DNA of 64,000 nt from JBDHWG01 sp039810085 (GCA_039810085.1 JBDHWG010000009.1:1-64000), one strand, 5' to 3'. Shown: positions 1 to 8,963, numbered from the stretch's first letter. Made by a program: numbers and translations. The notes: generated by a model from the sequence alone, not told the origin.

Positions 1-114
1 TGCGGAACCCGGTGGTCGTCCGATTGTTGGGCGTTCGCGCCCGTGTCCGTTTAGTCGTCGATGGTGTACTCATGCTCCCAAGTATACATTATCTTGCGTT
101 ATTCGGATAGGCAC

Positions 115-891
115 TTAGTCCGCGCCACGACACCGCGACGGGCCATAGAGTAGACGGCGCAGGCCGATCCGTTTGAGGGGGCGCCATCGCCCTTCTGGTT
201 GGGCAAGACGATCCGCAATGGCAAAGAGCGCGAGCGGATTATGCCCAAGGCCGCAGTGACTACTGTCCACTTCGATGCTCTCACTCAACGGCCCCGACGG
301 CTGAACACAACACTGCCAGGCCGTGACTCCGTCGGATTGACTGTAGATGGCCGTCGAGGGCACGGGGAGCGGCTTCGGCCGATGTGCAATCCAGTCATGC
401 TCCCACTCGTCGATTTTATCACCACTGGCGAGTTCGTACAAGCGCCAGGCATTATTGGCCTTGGGGTTGATGGCAAAAGGGCTGCCCAGGGTGATGACGA
501 GTCGCACCGCCTCCGGATGGGCGCGCGCAATTTCCCGCGCGTAGATACCGCCCAGGCTCCAACCGATGAGGCTCACCTTGCGGCCCGTCTCTCTGCGGAG
601 CGCCAGCACACGACGCCGCGCGTCCTCCTTGACATGCTGAATTGGCCCAAGATTGACGCCAAGCCCCCAGCCATGCGGCGCGTAGCCCCGATCGCGGAGA
701 TAGGCCCGCAGAGGCGCAGTCGACCAATCGCTGGCCAAGAAACCCGGCAAGACCATCACAGGATGTCCGTCGCCTGATGGTGCCAACGACAAGAGCGGAC
801 GCGCCACGTAGTAGGCGCCTAGCTCATGGAGCGCTCGATACTCCCGAAGCATGTGCCGCAAGGACGGGGGGCGAACTGTCTCAGGTCCCAT
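115..891 (-). CDS. alpha/beta hydrolase (lipase/esterase-like)
   Basis: A 258-residue cytoplasmic alpha/beta-hydrolase-fold protein with no signal peptide. The nucleophile elbow GWSLGG lies near residue 110, after a strand-turn motif (MVLPGFLAS, near residues 46-54) that would supply the oxyanion hole. A late Asp (SQSDG, near 185) and His (SSHCGLGHNP, near 212) complete a plausible Ser-Asp-His triad. The ATG at 891 follows GAGGAG by nine bases. Many such proteins are esterases or lipases, but the substrate cannot be read from sequence. It lies outside the integrated element and is divergent from the clbS-radC fusion. The first 114 bases of the window hold nothing I can support. Confidence 0.85.
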   Translation of the reverse strand: MGPETVRPPSLRHMLREYRALHELGAYYVARPLLSLAPSGDGHPVMVLPGFLASDWSTAPLRAYLRDRGYAPHGWGLGVNLGPIQHVKEDARRRVLALRRETGRKVSLIGWSLGGIYAREIARAHPEAVRLVITLGSPFAINPKANNAWRLYELASGDKIDEWEHDWIAHRPKPLPVPSTAIYSQSDGVTAWQCCVQPSGPLSESIEVDSSHCGLGHNPLALFAIADRLAQPEGRWRPLKRIGLRRLLYGPSRCRGAD

Positions 892-1114
892 CTCTACACG
901 CTCCTCAGGATGTTCAAGGATAGGCGGCCATTATATGCAAATAGTCCCGCCATGTCGAGTGTCGGTCAAGTGTTCATGCAATAATCGGGCCGTTTGACCC
1001 CCTGCGCGCCTTTTGCTATTCTCTATCCAAGCGACATCATGCAGCCTGGCAAATGGCGGCTTGCCGTGCCCGTGCGCAGCTTATCAATCCTCGTATGCTA
1101 CAGTTGAGAACATT

Positions 1115-2158
1115 ATGCCTACGCCCGCCTCGAAAACCATGCTGCTCGACAAGTTGTGTAAGGAACGGTCACAGCTGGAAGAGTTGCTTGCCAGGCTGAC
1201 CCCGGAACAGATGAACCAGCCGGGCGTCGATAATGAGTGGTCGGTGAAGGATATCCTGGCGCACCTCACAACGTGGGACAAGCGCGGCATGGCCTGGATT
1301 GCAGCAGCCACGCGCGGCGAGACGCCAACGATGCCCGAAGACGGCGCAACCTGGGAGGACACTGACGCACTTAACGCGGCTATCTGGCAGGCCAACCGAG
1401 CTCGGCTGCTCGACGAGGTGCTAGCGGATTTTCAGCAGGGACAGCGGCAACTTGTCGCCCAGATTGAGGCGCTATCCGAGGAAGACCTTCACCGACGTAT
1501 CCGAGGCCAGCCGCGCGGGGGACCCGCCGTCGTCTCCACGCTCGTCAAGTGGCGCTACCGTCACATTCGAGCGCATCGAAGGCCTATCGAGGCGTGGATC
1601 AAGACCCACGGCAAGGTCAACGAGGCGAAGAGCAACGGGGCAAGGGCGGAGGAGGTCGTCAAGGGCCACGGGGGCGAGGCCGAGCCAGCGACGGTTGAGC
1701 CACGTCCGCCGCTCTCAGTGGTAGAGCGGGCAGCGCCCAGGTACGACGTTGGACACCGCATCGCCGACATGCAGGAGGACGAGCGCCCGCGCGAGCGCCT
1801 TCTCGCCTACGGCCCGTCCTCCCTGTCCAACGCCGAACTGCTGGCGATTCTTCTCCGGGTTGGGATCAAGGGCGAGAACGCCGTGATGATGGGCCAGCGT
1901 ATCCTGACGACGTTCGGCGGCTTGCCCGGCCTGGCGCGCACGTCGGCAAAGGAACTGGGCGCGATTCACGGCCTGGGCGAGGCCAAGGCGTGCCAACTTC
2001 TCGCCGCCCTGGAGCTGGGGAAACGTCTCGCTGCGGCCAGCCCGGCCGACCGCCCGGTCATCACAAGCCCCGCCGACGCCGCTAACCTCGTGACGTTGGT
2101 GACGCAATGCCGCCTTCTGCATCCTCTGCCAGGGACAAGTAACCAGATAGCACGATGA
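1115..2158 (+). CDS. radC: ClbS/DinB four-helix domain fused to RadC N-terminal half, truncated by element insertion
   Basis: Residues 1-170 form a DinB-superfamily (ClbS/DfsB-like) four-helix domain with NEWSVKDILAHLTTWD. A linker of about 50 residues leads into the RadC N-terminus (EDERPRERLLAYGP) and its helix-hairpin-helix (AIHGLGEAKACQLLAALELG). RadC-like sequence stops at ADAANLV, at base 2091. The last 21 codons come from the integrated element and resemble nothing. The JAB domain that should follow begins near 32884. The ATG at 1115 fits the domain start. The DinB-RadC fusion is unusual; a separate radC start at an internal GTG near 1718 is possible. As it stands the gene lacks its metal-binding half and is probably non-functional for RadC. 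Confidence 0.8.
   Translation: MPTPASKTMLLDKLCKERSQLEELLARLTPEQMNQPGVDNEWSVKDILAHLTTWDKRGMAWIAAATRGETPTMPEDGATWEDTDALNAAIWQANRARLLDEVLADFQQGQRQLVAQIEALSEEDLHRRIRGQPRGGPAVVSTLVKWRYRHIRAHRRPIEAWIKTHGKVNEAKSNGARAEEVVKGHGGEAEPATVEPRPPLSVVERAAPRYDVGHRIADMQEDERPRERLLAYGPSSLSNAELLAILLRVGIKGENAVMMGQRILTTFGGLPGLARTSAKELGAIHGLGEAKACQLLAALELGKRLAAASPADRPVITSPADAANLVTLVTQCRLLHPLPGTSNQIAR
2072..2109. other. attL junction in radC (GT crossover at 2090-2091)
   Basis: To the left is host radC coding GACGCCGCTAACCTC, and to the right the element begins CGTTGGTGACGCAATG. The shared core with attR is GTGA at 2090-2093. The right half-site carries ACGCAATG, the mirror of CATTGCGT at the other end of the element. 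The stop codon of the recombinase gene lies on the host side at 2082-2084. Confidence 0.85.
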
Positions 2159-3695
2159 CGTCATCCTCTGCTTTCTCCCCTCTCGTGACCACTCCTTTGA
2201 TGTTCAGGGCCTCAATTGCCGCAACCTTGTCCTCAAAGGTAAACGCCTCAATGCCTTGTTGTGCCCGCTGACAGAAGGCTCGCACCTGGTCAATCGTGCT
2301 ATCGCTCACCACAGTGGTTGATAACCGACTGCGCAGGTCGTCTGCATCATGCTGTAACCCCTCTCGTTCCTTCTTGATGGCAGCGAGTGTCTCACCAAAC
2401 ATCAGCTCCGTCACCGGCGTATCATCCTGAAGGTAGACGCGCAGGAGCTTGGCTTGTTGGGTATCAAGCGCCTCAAGACGCTTTTCAATCGCTGCCAATC
2501 GGGTGCGCAGTGTCTCGGCCTCGCGGTCAGCCTCGACCTGGCGATGGCGCAAGGCATCGAGGATAAGGTCAGGGTTTAAGAGAATGTCTTTCACCTGCGC
2601 CCAGACCCGCTCATCAATCACGTCTTGGCGCAGGCTGCGGCTACAGGTGAGTGATTTGTAGTCCACCGAGCAATCAAGTCGTTGGCCGGCACAATAGTAA
2701 TACCGAAACCGCTTATCGGTCTCGCCGTAGCAGCGAAACTGACAACCGCACACGGCACAATGCAGCCGGGCGCGCAGAAGATAGTCATGCTTGAGATTAC
2801 GCCGGGCAAATCGCCGGTTCTCAACCTTCACGCGCTGCGCGGCTTCCCACAGGGCGCGATCAACAATAGCTGGTACGGGAACAGGGATCCATTCGCTTTG
2901 GTCCCGCTGAATATACTTGTTCCCGACACGACGCAAGCGGTTATAGTACCACGTGCCGGCATAAATCTCATTGTCGAGGATGTGGTCAACCGAGGCACTG
3001 GACCAAACGGTAGGGTCACGCTTGATCTTCTTCTGGCCTTGTTTGGCACGCTTGGTTACGATCCCCATGCTCGACAACCGCAGGGCGATAGCCAGCATCC
3101 CAAGGCGCTTTCCCTTCTCGTCCCCATAGACATACCACTGGTAGATGAGGCGCACAATGTGGGCTTCTTCTTCGTCAATCAAGAGATGTCCACGCGTGCT
3201 GCCGTCCCGATGGACATACGTATAGCCAAATGGCGGGATGTTGCCGATGAGGACGTGTCCAGCCTCAACGAGTGCCTTCTTGCCCCGGGTGCAGCGCTCC
3301 TTGATCTTCTCGCGCTCGTACTCGGCCACAGCTGCCCGAATCTGCTTCTGAAACTCCCCTTCGGCGGTGTCCTGGTAGCCACCAAGCACATACTCCACGC
3401 GCACCCCTGCTGCTTGAAACTCCTCTTCTAAGAGGTAGCGATGCCCGGCTTTGCGCGTCAATCGGTCGAGGTCATAGACGACAATCACGTCAAGTGCTCC
3501 CTCGGCCACCAGGCGCCGGAGCTTCTCTAACTCCGGCCGATCCAGATAGGCACCGGAGTAGTCCTCTTCAAACGTTGCGACAACAGTATAGTCGTGCTGC
3601 TCGGCATAGTCGCGACACGCCCGAACCTGCGTCGGGATACTGAAGCCCTTCTTCTGATCGTCGGTACTGACGCGGGCATAAAGCGCAGCTTTCAT
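2082..3695 (-). CDS. large serine recombinase (integrase)
   Basis: A 537-residue site-specific recombinase. The resolvase/invertase catalytic domain opens with YARVSTDDQ, placing the nucleophile at Ser10. It continues through VIVVYDLDRLTR near residue 80 to the recombinase domain (GTWYYNRLRR near 245). A zinc-ribbon with paired cysteines (LHCAVCGCQF and later CAGQRLDC, CSRS) spans about 310-355, and a leucine-rich coiled coil about 385-455. The ATG at 3695 follows AAGGAG by nine bases and fits the domain start better than an upstream start at 3758. The gene runs towards attL and ends inside host radC. In the excised circle the frame would run about 21 residues further. It should catalyse attP x attB integration; excision would need a directionality factor. 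Confidence 0.95.
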   Translation of the reverse strand: MKAALYARVSTDDQKKGFSIPTQVRACRDYAEQHDYTVVATFEEDYSGAYLDRPELEKLRRLVAEGALDVIVVYDLDRLTRKAGHRYLLEEEFQAAGVRVEYVLGGYQDTAEGEFQKQIRAAVAEYEREKIKERCTRGKKALVEAGHVLIGNIPPFGYTYVHRDGSTRGHLLIDEEEAHIVRLIYQWYVYGDEKGKRLGMLAIALRLSSMGIVTKRAKQGQKKIKRDPTVWSSASVDHILDNEIYAGTWYYNRLRRVGNKYIQRDQSEWIPVPVPAIVDRALWEAAQRVKVENRRFARRNLKHDYLLRARLHCAVCGCQFRCYGETDKRFRYYYCAGQRLDCSVDYKSLTCSRSLRQDVIDERVWAQVKDILLNPDLILDALRHRQVEADREAETLRTRLAAIEKRLEALDTQQAKLLRVYLQDDTPVTELMFGETLAAIKKEREGLQHDADDLRSRLSTTVVSDSTIDQVRAFCQRAQQGIEAFTFEDKVAAIEALNIKGVVTRGEKAEDDVIVLSGYLSLAEDAEGGIASPTSRG

Positions 3696-3973
3696 GGGGT
3701 CTGACTCCTTCTGAACATACATAGCGGTCGGTCGTGAGGCATACTGAGGTACAGCCAAGAAGTGGGTCGAAATCGTCTCGCGCTAGAGCGTTGAACGATG
3801 AGAACATCGTTGGGGGGAAGATGGAGGGTTCGGCGTATTCATCTCCAACATATTCGCGCTAATATAATAGCGATAATATCATGAAAAAACCGTCCTGTCA
3901 AGCTCTTTTAGCCCTGAGCTTTGACTGGTACAATAAGGTCAATTATGATGTGCCAAACAATCGAGGAGGGTCC

Positions 3974-4291
3974 ATGCCACCCAGAAGAGGATTCGAGATA
4001 ACCCTCAACTTGCAGGACCTCAAGAAACGACTAGAGCAAGTTACAGGTGAGGAGTTCAGTTGGACGGACATCGCCCTTGATGCCCATTTGCATCATCGCA
4101 CAGTGATCAACCTGGCCAACAACGAAACCAAACGGGTGGACTTGGGCACCCTTGAACGGCTCCTCGAATACTTCACCTTCAAAGGACTGAATCTCACCAT
4201 CGCCGACTTTTTCATTGTCGAGAGCGCAGAACCGTCTGAGCGGCGGCATCGACAACGCCGAACAGATAAACCCACAACGAGCAACGAGTAA
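3974..4291 (+). CDS. small helix-turn-helix DNA-binding protein
   Basis: A 105-residue basic protein divergent from the recombinase. A Cro/CI-type helix-turn-helix is suggested by LNLQDLKKRL, then DIALDAHLHHRTVINLANNE (recognition helix, near residues 35-55), then VDLGTLERLLEYF. The C-terminus is highly charged. The ATG at 3974 has GAGGAGG four bases upstream; the frame is open further upstream but without a better start. Its position beside the integrase makes it a candidate regulator of the recombinase or an excision/directionality factor. That role is inference from context only. Confidence 0.75.
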   Translation: MPPRRGFEITLNLQDLKKRLEQVTGEEFSWTDIALDAHLHHRTVINLANNETKRVDLGTLERLLEYFTFKGLNLTIADFFIVESAEPSERRHRQRRTDKPTTSNE

Positions 4292-4292
4292 G

Positions 4293-4529
4293 CTAGACAT
4301 TCGACCCAGGACAATCCTGATCTTCAGAAGCAGCACGACGCAGGGCTCGCTCATAGATGAGCCAGAGCCGACGATGGAAATCGGGGCACGCATAGATGGT
4401 GCCAATCACCACCTGAGGACCGGCGGGAGGCAATCCTCTTGTGCGACCCATCAGGAAGGAGTGCCCTCGTTCCTCTGGCACCCGGCAGGATTCTGATGTG
4501 CGAATGGGGAGGGCATCGTCGTTTAGCAT
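4293..4529 (-). CDS. hypothetical protein, 78 aa
   Basis: I do not recognise this family. The only strong support for coding is the translation start: GAGGAG six bases before the ATG at 4529. The product is rich in Arg and Pro, with no membrane segment or clear domain. It converges on the HTH gene ending at 4291, with one base between the stops. It could still be a chance frame. Confidence 0.4.
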   Translation of the reverse strand: MLNDDALPIRTSESCRVPEERGHSFLMGRTRGLPPAGPQVVIGTIYACPDFHRRLWLIYERALRRAASEDQDCPGSNV

Positions 4530-4927
4530 CGCGTACTCCTCGGCTGGTTAGAGGTTGCTGGTTCTAATCTCTAGAAAGTGAATCGTAGCGTCCTGATGCG
4601 ATGGCTTGCATGCTTCACCGAGTGGCATGGTATAGTAACCAGACGCCTGGGTAGGGGGCCCCCAGCTCCATTTTCATACGGACTTGGATGGAGCTGCAGC
4701 GTTGTTTTTTGCCCAAGCAACGCTTGGGTCTGGTGCGGTGCACCGGTTGTATATGAAGTTGGGGCAACAACTGTCATCCCTGGATTGGCTCGTCACGCTC
4801 CGGGCTCTCGTGGGCCCACCAGGCGAACGTACCTCCTGATACATCAACTGCTTCTCCCCTCTTCTCGTCGGTCTCAGGGCACTACATGAGCTCGTAGTGT
4901 TGGCGTGGAAACAGTTCGCTGAAACGT
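4530..4927. repeat. gene-free segment with a cluster of inverted repeats
   Basis: I see no convincing gene here. Three inverted repeats lie within 80 bases: a GGGGGCCCCC palindrome at 4654-4663, CAGCTCCAT/ATGGAGCTG arms at 4663-4671 and 4688-4696, and CCCAAGC/GCTTGGG with an AAC loop at 4712-4728. A T6 run precedes the last hairpin on the plus strand, so it does not fit a normal terminator on either strand. Confidence 0.45.
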
Positions 4928-5329
4928 TCAGCGTGTGGGAAGGGAGTAATCGTTCTTTCGAAACACCTCATCAAATCCGAAGATGATGTTGGTCGCGAAT
5001 GCCTCAGCAACAGCCATCACCAAGCAATCGGTGAAGCTCACACTGTCCGGGAGACTGCGAAAGAAAGAAAACGCCTGTTCTCGAATGCGCGGGGTCGTCT
5101 CAACCAGGACGAAATCAGTGCCAAGCAGAACGCGTGAAACGGAAAACGCCACTGCATGGCCGAGTTGTCTGCCAATCACGTTCACCGTCTCGGTGACGAT
5201 TTCATTTGGCAGAAGGATGGTCGCCTGTCGGTCTCGTAACACGTCAATCAGGTCCTTGGCTTGCTCGTGGTTGCTATCACGGGTATTAAACAGGGAAACA
5301 AGCGCACTGGTATCACACACAGCTTTCAT
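4928..5329 (-). CDS. PIN-domain toxin (VapC-like)
   Basis: A 133-residue PIN-fold protein, expected to be a Mg-dependent ribonuclease. It opens with AVCDTSALVSLFN, where the first conserved Asp is residue 5. It continues with NEIVTETVNVIGRQ (acidic position near 43) and SFTDCLVMAVAE (Asp near 101), ending with IIFGFDEVF. The length is typical of VapC. The ATG overlaps the stop of the upstream antitoxin gene as ATGA, so the two genes are translationally coupled. A homologous antitoxin-toxin pair lies at 10465-11110 in the same element. Confidence 0.88.
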   Translation of the reverse strand: MKAVCDTSALVSLFNTRDSNHEQAKDLIDVLRDRQATILLPNEIVTETVNVIGRQLGHAVAFSVSRVLLGTDFVLVETTPRIREQAFSFFRSLPDSVSFTDCLVMAVAEAFATNIIFGFDEVFRKNDYSLPTR

Positions 5330-5589
5330 GGTTTCGGTTTGGCGTAGGGCGCATCATACAGATAGTAATCGTGATTAGTGGAGAGATCGGCGGGCCCCTC
5401 AGCATGGAGTTTTTCCCCAAGCGTAACAAGTTCTTGCAGCCCCCGGACACCGGCATGCGTTGTTCGTCGCAGTAAGCCGTCCTCAAGGGCTTCTCGAATG
5501 ATTTGCGCCTCCGGTTTCTTCTCTTTCTGAGCCAGAAGTTTAATGGCCTGTCGTTGGTCTTCGCTGATGTAGACTTGTGTTCGTAACAT
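5326..5589 (-). CDS. ribbon-helix-helix antitoxin of the PIN toxin
   Basis: An 87-residue antitoxin. The N-terminal strand RTQVYISEDQ and helix QIIREALEDGL form a ribbon-helix-helix DNA-binding unit. The tail (LHAEGPADLSTNHD) should bind the toxin and matches the tail of the 10465 antitoxin (LHGEGPVDFAQHHD). The ATG at 5589 was chosen because the conserved strand starts there; an alternative ATG lies at 5601. Three AACATATA copies cover the start region and suggest autoregulation. Confidence 0.85.
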   Translation of the reverse strand: MLRTQVYISEDQRQAIKLLAQKEKKPEAQIIREALEDGLLRRTTHAGVRGLQELVTLGEKLHAEGPADLSTNHDYYLYDAPYAKPKP

Positions 5590-5611
5590 ATATGTCAACA
5601 TATAACATATA
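5585..5611. promoter_or_regulatory. triple AACATATA repeat at antitoxin start (likely operator)
   Basis: AACATATA occurs at 5585-5592, 5597-5604 and 5604-5611, across and just upstream of the antitoxin start. Ribbon-helix-helix antitoxins commonly bind short repeats at their own promoters, so autoregulation is the likely role. Confidence 0.5.
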
Positions 5612-5678
5612 GACAACTCCGTGTCAAGCGCGAGATCGGAGAACGAGCGGGATGCTGCACCAGCGTTCACGCTTGAGC

Positions 5679-6677
5679 CTACCTGGGTGGTTCATCCGCC
5701 GTTTCTTCAGCAGGCCCGATAATCGCATGGAGGTCTTCCCGCTTGGAAATGCTCCAGATTGGTGAGTGGAAGACGTCAGCCGCGCGCATTCGCTCAAAGG
5801 TCGTAAACCAGAACCGCGCTTTCCCGCCGGCTGCCTCGGTGATCCGCTTGAGATTGGCGAGCCGCGTCTCCCCTGTGGTGATCGTCAACACTCGCATATC
5901 CGCGGTGTGATACCGCTTCTGATAGAGCCCTGAGCGATAGTATTCGAGAAAGACCTTGACCTTTCTGGCCCAATCGCGCTTCCCCCACTTGCTTGCCTCC
6001 CCTGTCACCGTACGCATATCAATCTCGAAAAAGAAGTTGAAGATATCGGATCCGGCATCGAGCCGGCAGTAGCCATCCGGCACCACCGCGACGCGTGCCT
6101 GTGCTCCTCCTGGCCCCTTGATAGTCACCTGGTCTTTCATCTGCGGACGGCGAAGGGCGAGTTCATCCCGCCACTCAACGATGTGGTAATCATGGCTTGC
6201 GGCAGTAGTCGTGAACGCTACGCGGACATCGTTACTGGCCAACAGGTGCTCAAGAAACGGCTGTTTCACGTCGTTGTGACTCGGCCGCCAATCCAGATCA
6301 CGGACTGGTATGGATTGCGCTTGGGCAAGGAGCTCTGCTCCTTTGGTGTCCAGAAAGTACACCAACGGCTTGCGTCCTTCTGAGAGCTTTTGTGCCTGTT
6401 CATCGCGGAAGAGATACCCATGCTGATACAAGAGTTGCAGGCGGTACAGGCAGCGGCTATTCACCCGTCCACGCTCTGCCGTTGGCTGCTCATCGCTGCC
6501 AAAGAACAGGGCCTCGATCTGGGCGGCGGTGAGGGCACGATAGGTGTAAACCGCCTCGATGATCGCCTGGTCACGCTCCATCAGCCGAAGCGTCGGAAGC
6601 TGGTCGGCGCCGACCCGTTTCAGTCGTGGCCGTCTGTCGTTCTCCGAAGATGAGGATATCGTTGTCATGGTCGTCAT
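5679..6677 (-). CDS. replication-relaxation family protein
   Basis: A 332-residue protein that resembles the plasmid replication-relaxation family. It has an N-terminal winged-helix region (MERDQAIIEAVYTYRALTAA followed by RCLYRLQLLYQHGYLFR) and a C-terminal part with PDGYCRLD, FFFEIDMRT and a late RVLTITTGETR strand, reminiscent of a degenerate nuclease fold. It follows the VirD4-like ATPase gene in the same direction, with overlapping coding ends. The start is uncertain: the ATG at 6677 gives a 107-base overlap, while an ATG at 6581 would overlap by only 11 bases but trims the N-terminus. The family usually travels with a TraD/VirD4-like ATPase in mobile elements. Its biochemical role is poorly defined. 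Confidence 0.75.
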   Translation of the reverse strand: MTTMTTISSSSENDRRPRLKRVGADQLPTLRLMERDQAIIEAVYTYRALTAAQIEALFFGSDEQPTAERGRVNSRCLYRLQLLYQHGYLFRDEQAQKLSEGRKPLVYFLDTKGAELLAQAQSIPVRDLDWRPSHNDVKQPFLEHLLASNDVRVAFTTTAASHDYHIVEWRDELALRRPQMKDQVTIKGPGGAQARVAVVPDGYCRLDAGSDIFNFFFEIDMRTVTGEASKWGKRDWARKVKVFLEYYRSGLYQKRYHTADMRVLTITTGETRLANLKRITEAAGGKARFWFTTFERMRAADVFHSPIWSISKREDLHAIIGPAEETADEPPR

Positions 6678-8823
6678 GGCTCGGGTTCGGGTCAGGGACA
6701 ATCAAGCGGCGCGCAATCGCCTGCTCCACCTCGGCCCGGTCGCGTCCATACAAAAACCTGGACCGCTCGCGGATCACCTCGGCAATCGTGGTCTGCGCGA
6801 CTTTCTCAAGCGCACCGAGGGTATCAATGGTGACTTCTTGGCTTGCCCGACCCTGTACCAGTCTACACCGTGCGCGAAAGTTATCCAAGTTGGCAAGTTG
6901 ATTGGCAATCTCGGCTTCCACATCACTTCTCAGCCGAAGCGGACCAGGGACCCGGCGATAGTAGTGTTCATCAACGAGCCGTAGGATCCCATCGCCGAGA
7001 CTCGCAACCCCGTCCGGCCGTCGAGCTGGCACCTCTATCCCAAGATCGCGTTCGTGTTCGACGTTCCTCAGACACGACGCCAGGATTTTGGAGCGTTGGC
7101 GAAGCAGGCGCTCCCGCCGTTCTATTGCCTTTTGATCCAGCCGTGGAACGACCTCGTCCAGCCAGGCAGAGAGATCAGGAGGGTCAGAAAAGGTCCAATG
7201 CGAACTAGTATAGGGGGCAAAGACGGGTCGAAAGCCTGTCGGATGGAACGCGCATGTTGCCGTGCGCTTCCAGGCGGCAAGACGCGCTTCAAGCTCACGA
7301 TTGAGCGGCTCCAACCGGGCACGGATGAGCGCCGTGGTCGGATCATCTGGTGCGGCCGGCTCCAGTCGGCGCTCAAGGACCTTGTCCAGAACCATAGGAA
7401 GATCAAGCGGGAACGGGAAAGACACAGGCGGCACCTTCTCCTTAACGGGACGAAAGGACTCTCCCAGAACTTCACGCACCCGCGCCGTCGCGAACGCACG
7501 AACGCGATCATCGCCAAAGTCAAACACACACAGACGGCGCAAAGTGCTATCCAGCTTCCTCTTGCGTGCGTCAGGTAGGAGAGACAGGTACTCACCTTGG
7601 TTGAAGCCGAACAGTGCAGTGAAAATGTGGGCCACAAAAAGGACATCCTCAAGCTCCTCTCCCATGCGGTTGTAGACCGTCTCGGCCTCGGGTGGATCCC
7701 AGACCGTGGATGACCAGCGATGCACCAGCGGCTCCATAATCATCTCGGTGCGCATCTCGGACGGACCGGGTGTGGTATCAAACTCGCCAGCAAGCTCTTT
7801 GGCATCCTCCGCATTGACCTTGAAGATGATCTTGTTGCGAACGGATAAGGTTGCGCCCTGGTTGTCGCCGTCGAGCTGGTCGCGCCACTGGTGGGCAATT
7901 ACCGCGTCAATGCGATACTTGCGCGCCTCGGCCAAAAGCGTCGGAAACGCAGAACTGACGAACCGCTGGAACTCATCTACGACCAGGTGAAACTGTGGAA
8001 GGGTGGGATCAGCGCGACGCATGAGCGCCGCGTCGAGGATCGAGCCGACGATGATGGAGCCCAGAAGCTCGGCATTTTCCGCCCCCAACTCCCCCACCGG
8101 CAGCCGAACAAAGAGGAGCCGTCGTTCGTTCATGATGTTGAGAAAGTTGACACTGTTGTCCGGCTGGCCGAAGATATTGCGCATGAGCGTGTTGCCCAGG
8201 AACCGGCCGATCTTGTTCAGGCTGGAGCTGATGATCTCGTTCTGTTCCCGCAGGGTGCGCAGCGAGAAGCGGGGCCAATACTCCTCGCGGATATACGGGT
8301 TGCTGATGTTGCCCAGGAACCGGGCACGGTAGGGCTCGTCGGAGAGAAAGCGCGGCGCCTCGGCGAGCGTCAGGCCAGGGTTCTCGATACAGCTGATCGC
8401 CAGATTGCGCATGAGCTCCTCCATGCGCGGCCCTGAGGCGAAGGCCTCGGGGAAGATGCGTTGGAAGGTGCCGATAAAGGTAGATGCAACCCGGTCGCGT
8501 TGCAGGGGATTCGTGGGGACATCGCAGGCGAACAGGTTAAGGCCAAACGGTCGCTCGGCGTCCAGCGGATCCCAGAGGATGACCTCATCAAGCCGATGCT
8601 CTGGGACACGCGGCAAGAGGGCATCAATCAGTGAACCGTGCGGGTCCAGGACACACAGCCCGTCGCCGCTTTCCATGTCAGAACACACAATGCGCTCCAG
8701 CAGCGTGGACTTGCCGGTGCCAGACACGCCTACGACATAGACATGCTGGTGTCGCGCCTCGGGGGTGAGCACGATAAGCTCACCGGTCTGGGTGGTGGTG
8801 CCGATGGGGATAGGGGTGGTCAT
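6571..8823 (-). CDS. VirD4/TraD-like DNA-transfer ATPase
   Basis: A 750-residue P-loop ATPase of the TraD/VirD4/HerA superfamily. Walker A GVSGTGKST lies at residues 32-40, the family signature DPHG at 60-63 and Walker B FHLVVDEFQRF at 278-288. VIAHQWRDQL near 308 is typical of the sensor region. The N-terminus lacks the usual pair of membrane helices, so the protein is probably soluble or membrane-recruited. The C-terminal 300 residues are alpha-helical and charged, and end in an acidic/His-rich stretch. The ATG at 8823 has AGAGGA four bases upstream and is preferred to one 15 bases earlier. With the relaxation-family protein downstream it should move or pump element DNA. Confidence 0.85.
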   Translation of the reverse strand: MTTPIPIGTTTQTGELIVLTPEARHQHVYVVGVSGTGKSTLLERIVCSDMESGDGLCVLDPHGSLIDALLPRVPEHRLDEVILWDPLDAERPFGLNLFACDVPTNPLQRDRVASTFIGTFQRIFPEAFASGPRMEELMRNLAISCIENPGLTLAEAPRFLSDEPYRARFLGNISNPYIREEYWPRFSLRTLREQNEIISSSLNKIGRFLGNTLMRNIFGQPDNSVNFLNIMNERRLLFVRLPVGELGAENAELLGSIIVGSILDAALMRRADPTLPQFHLVVDEFQRFVSSAFPTLLAEARKYRIDAVIAHQWRDQLDGDNQGATLSVRNKIIFKVNAEDAKELAGEFDTTPGPSEMRTEMIMEPLVHRWSSTVWDPPEAETVYNRMGEELEDVLFVAHIFTALFGFNQGEYLSLLPDARKRKLDSTLRRLCVFDFGDDRVRAFATARVREVLGESFRPVKEKVPPVSFPFPLDLPMVLDKVLERRLEPAAPDDPTTALIRARLEPLNRELEARLAAWKRTATCAFHPTGFRPVFAPYTSSHWTFSDPPDLSAWLDEVVPRLDQKAIERRERLLRQRSKILASCLRNVEHERDLGIEVPARRPDGVASLGDGILRLVDEHYYRRVPGPLRLRSDVEAEIANQLANLDNFRARCRLVQGRASQEVTIDTLGALEKVAQTTIAEVIRERSRFLYGRDRAEVEQAIARRLIVPDPNPSHDDHDNDILIFGERQTATTETGRRRPASDASADGA

Positions 8824-8930
8824 AGCGTCCTCTTTCAACTAGGCAAAACGGTTGACTTGTGGCATACTCCGCGATCAACCCACGAGTACTGTCTACGGTT
8901 ATATCTCACAACAACCACGATGAGAACTAA

Positions 8931-8963
8931 TGTTCAGGGGAGTATTTCGCAAACCCCCGAACA
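8931..8963. promoter_or_regulatory. inverted repeat in divergent intergenic region
   Basis: TGTTCAGGGG (8931-8940) pairs with CCCCCGAACA (8954-8963) with one mismatch. A second small dyad, GAACAACTGTTC, follows at once. It sits between the divergent ATPase and LuxR-type genes and could be an operator for either. No clear -35/-10 pair was found. Confidence 0.4.

Noticed and set aside
4530..4565. Possible tRNA-like T-arm (GGTTCTAATC)
   Set aside because: No acceptor or anticodon stem can be drawn around it.
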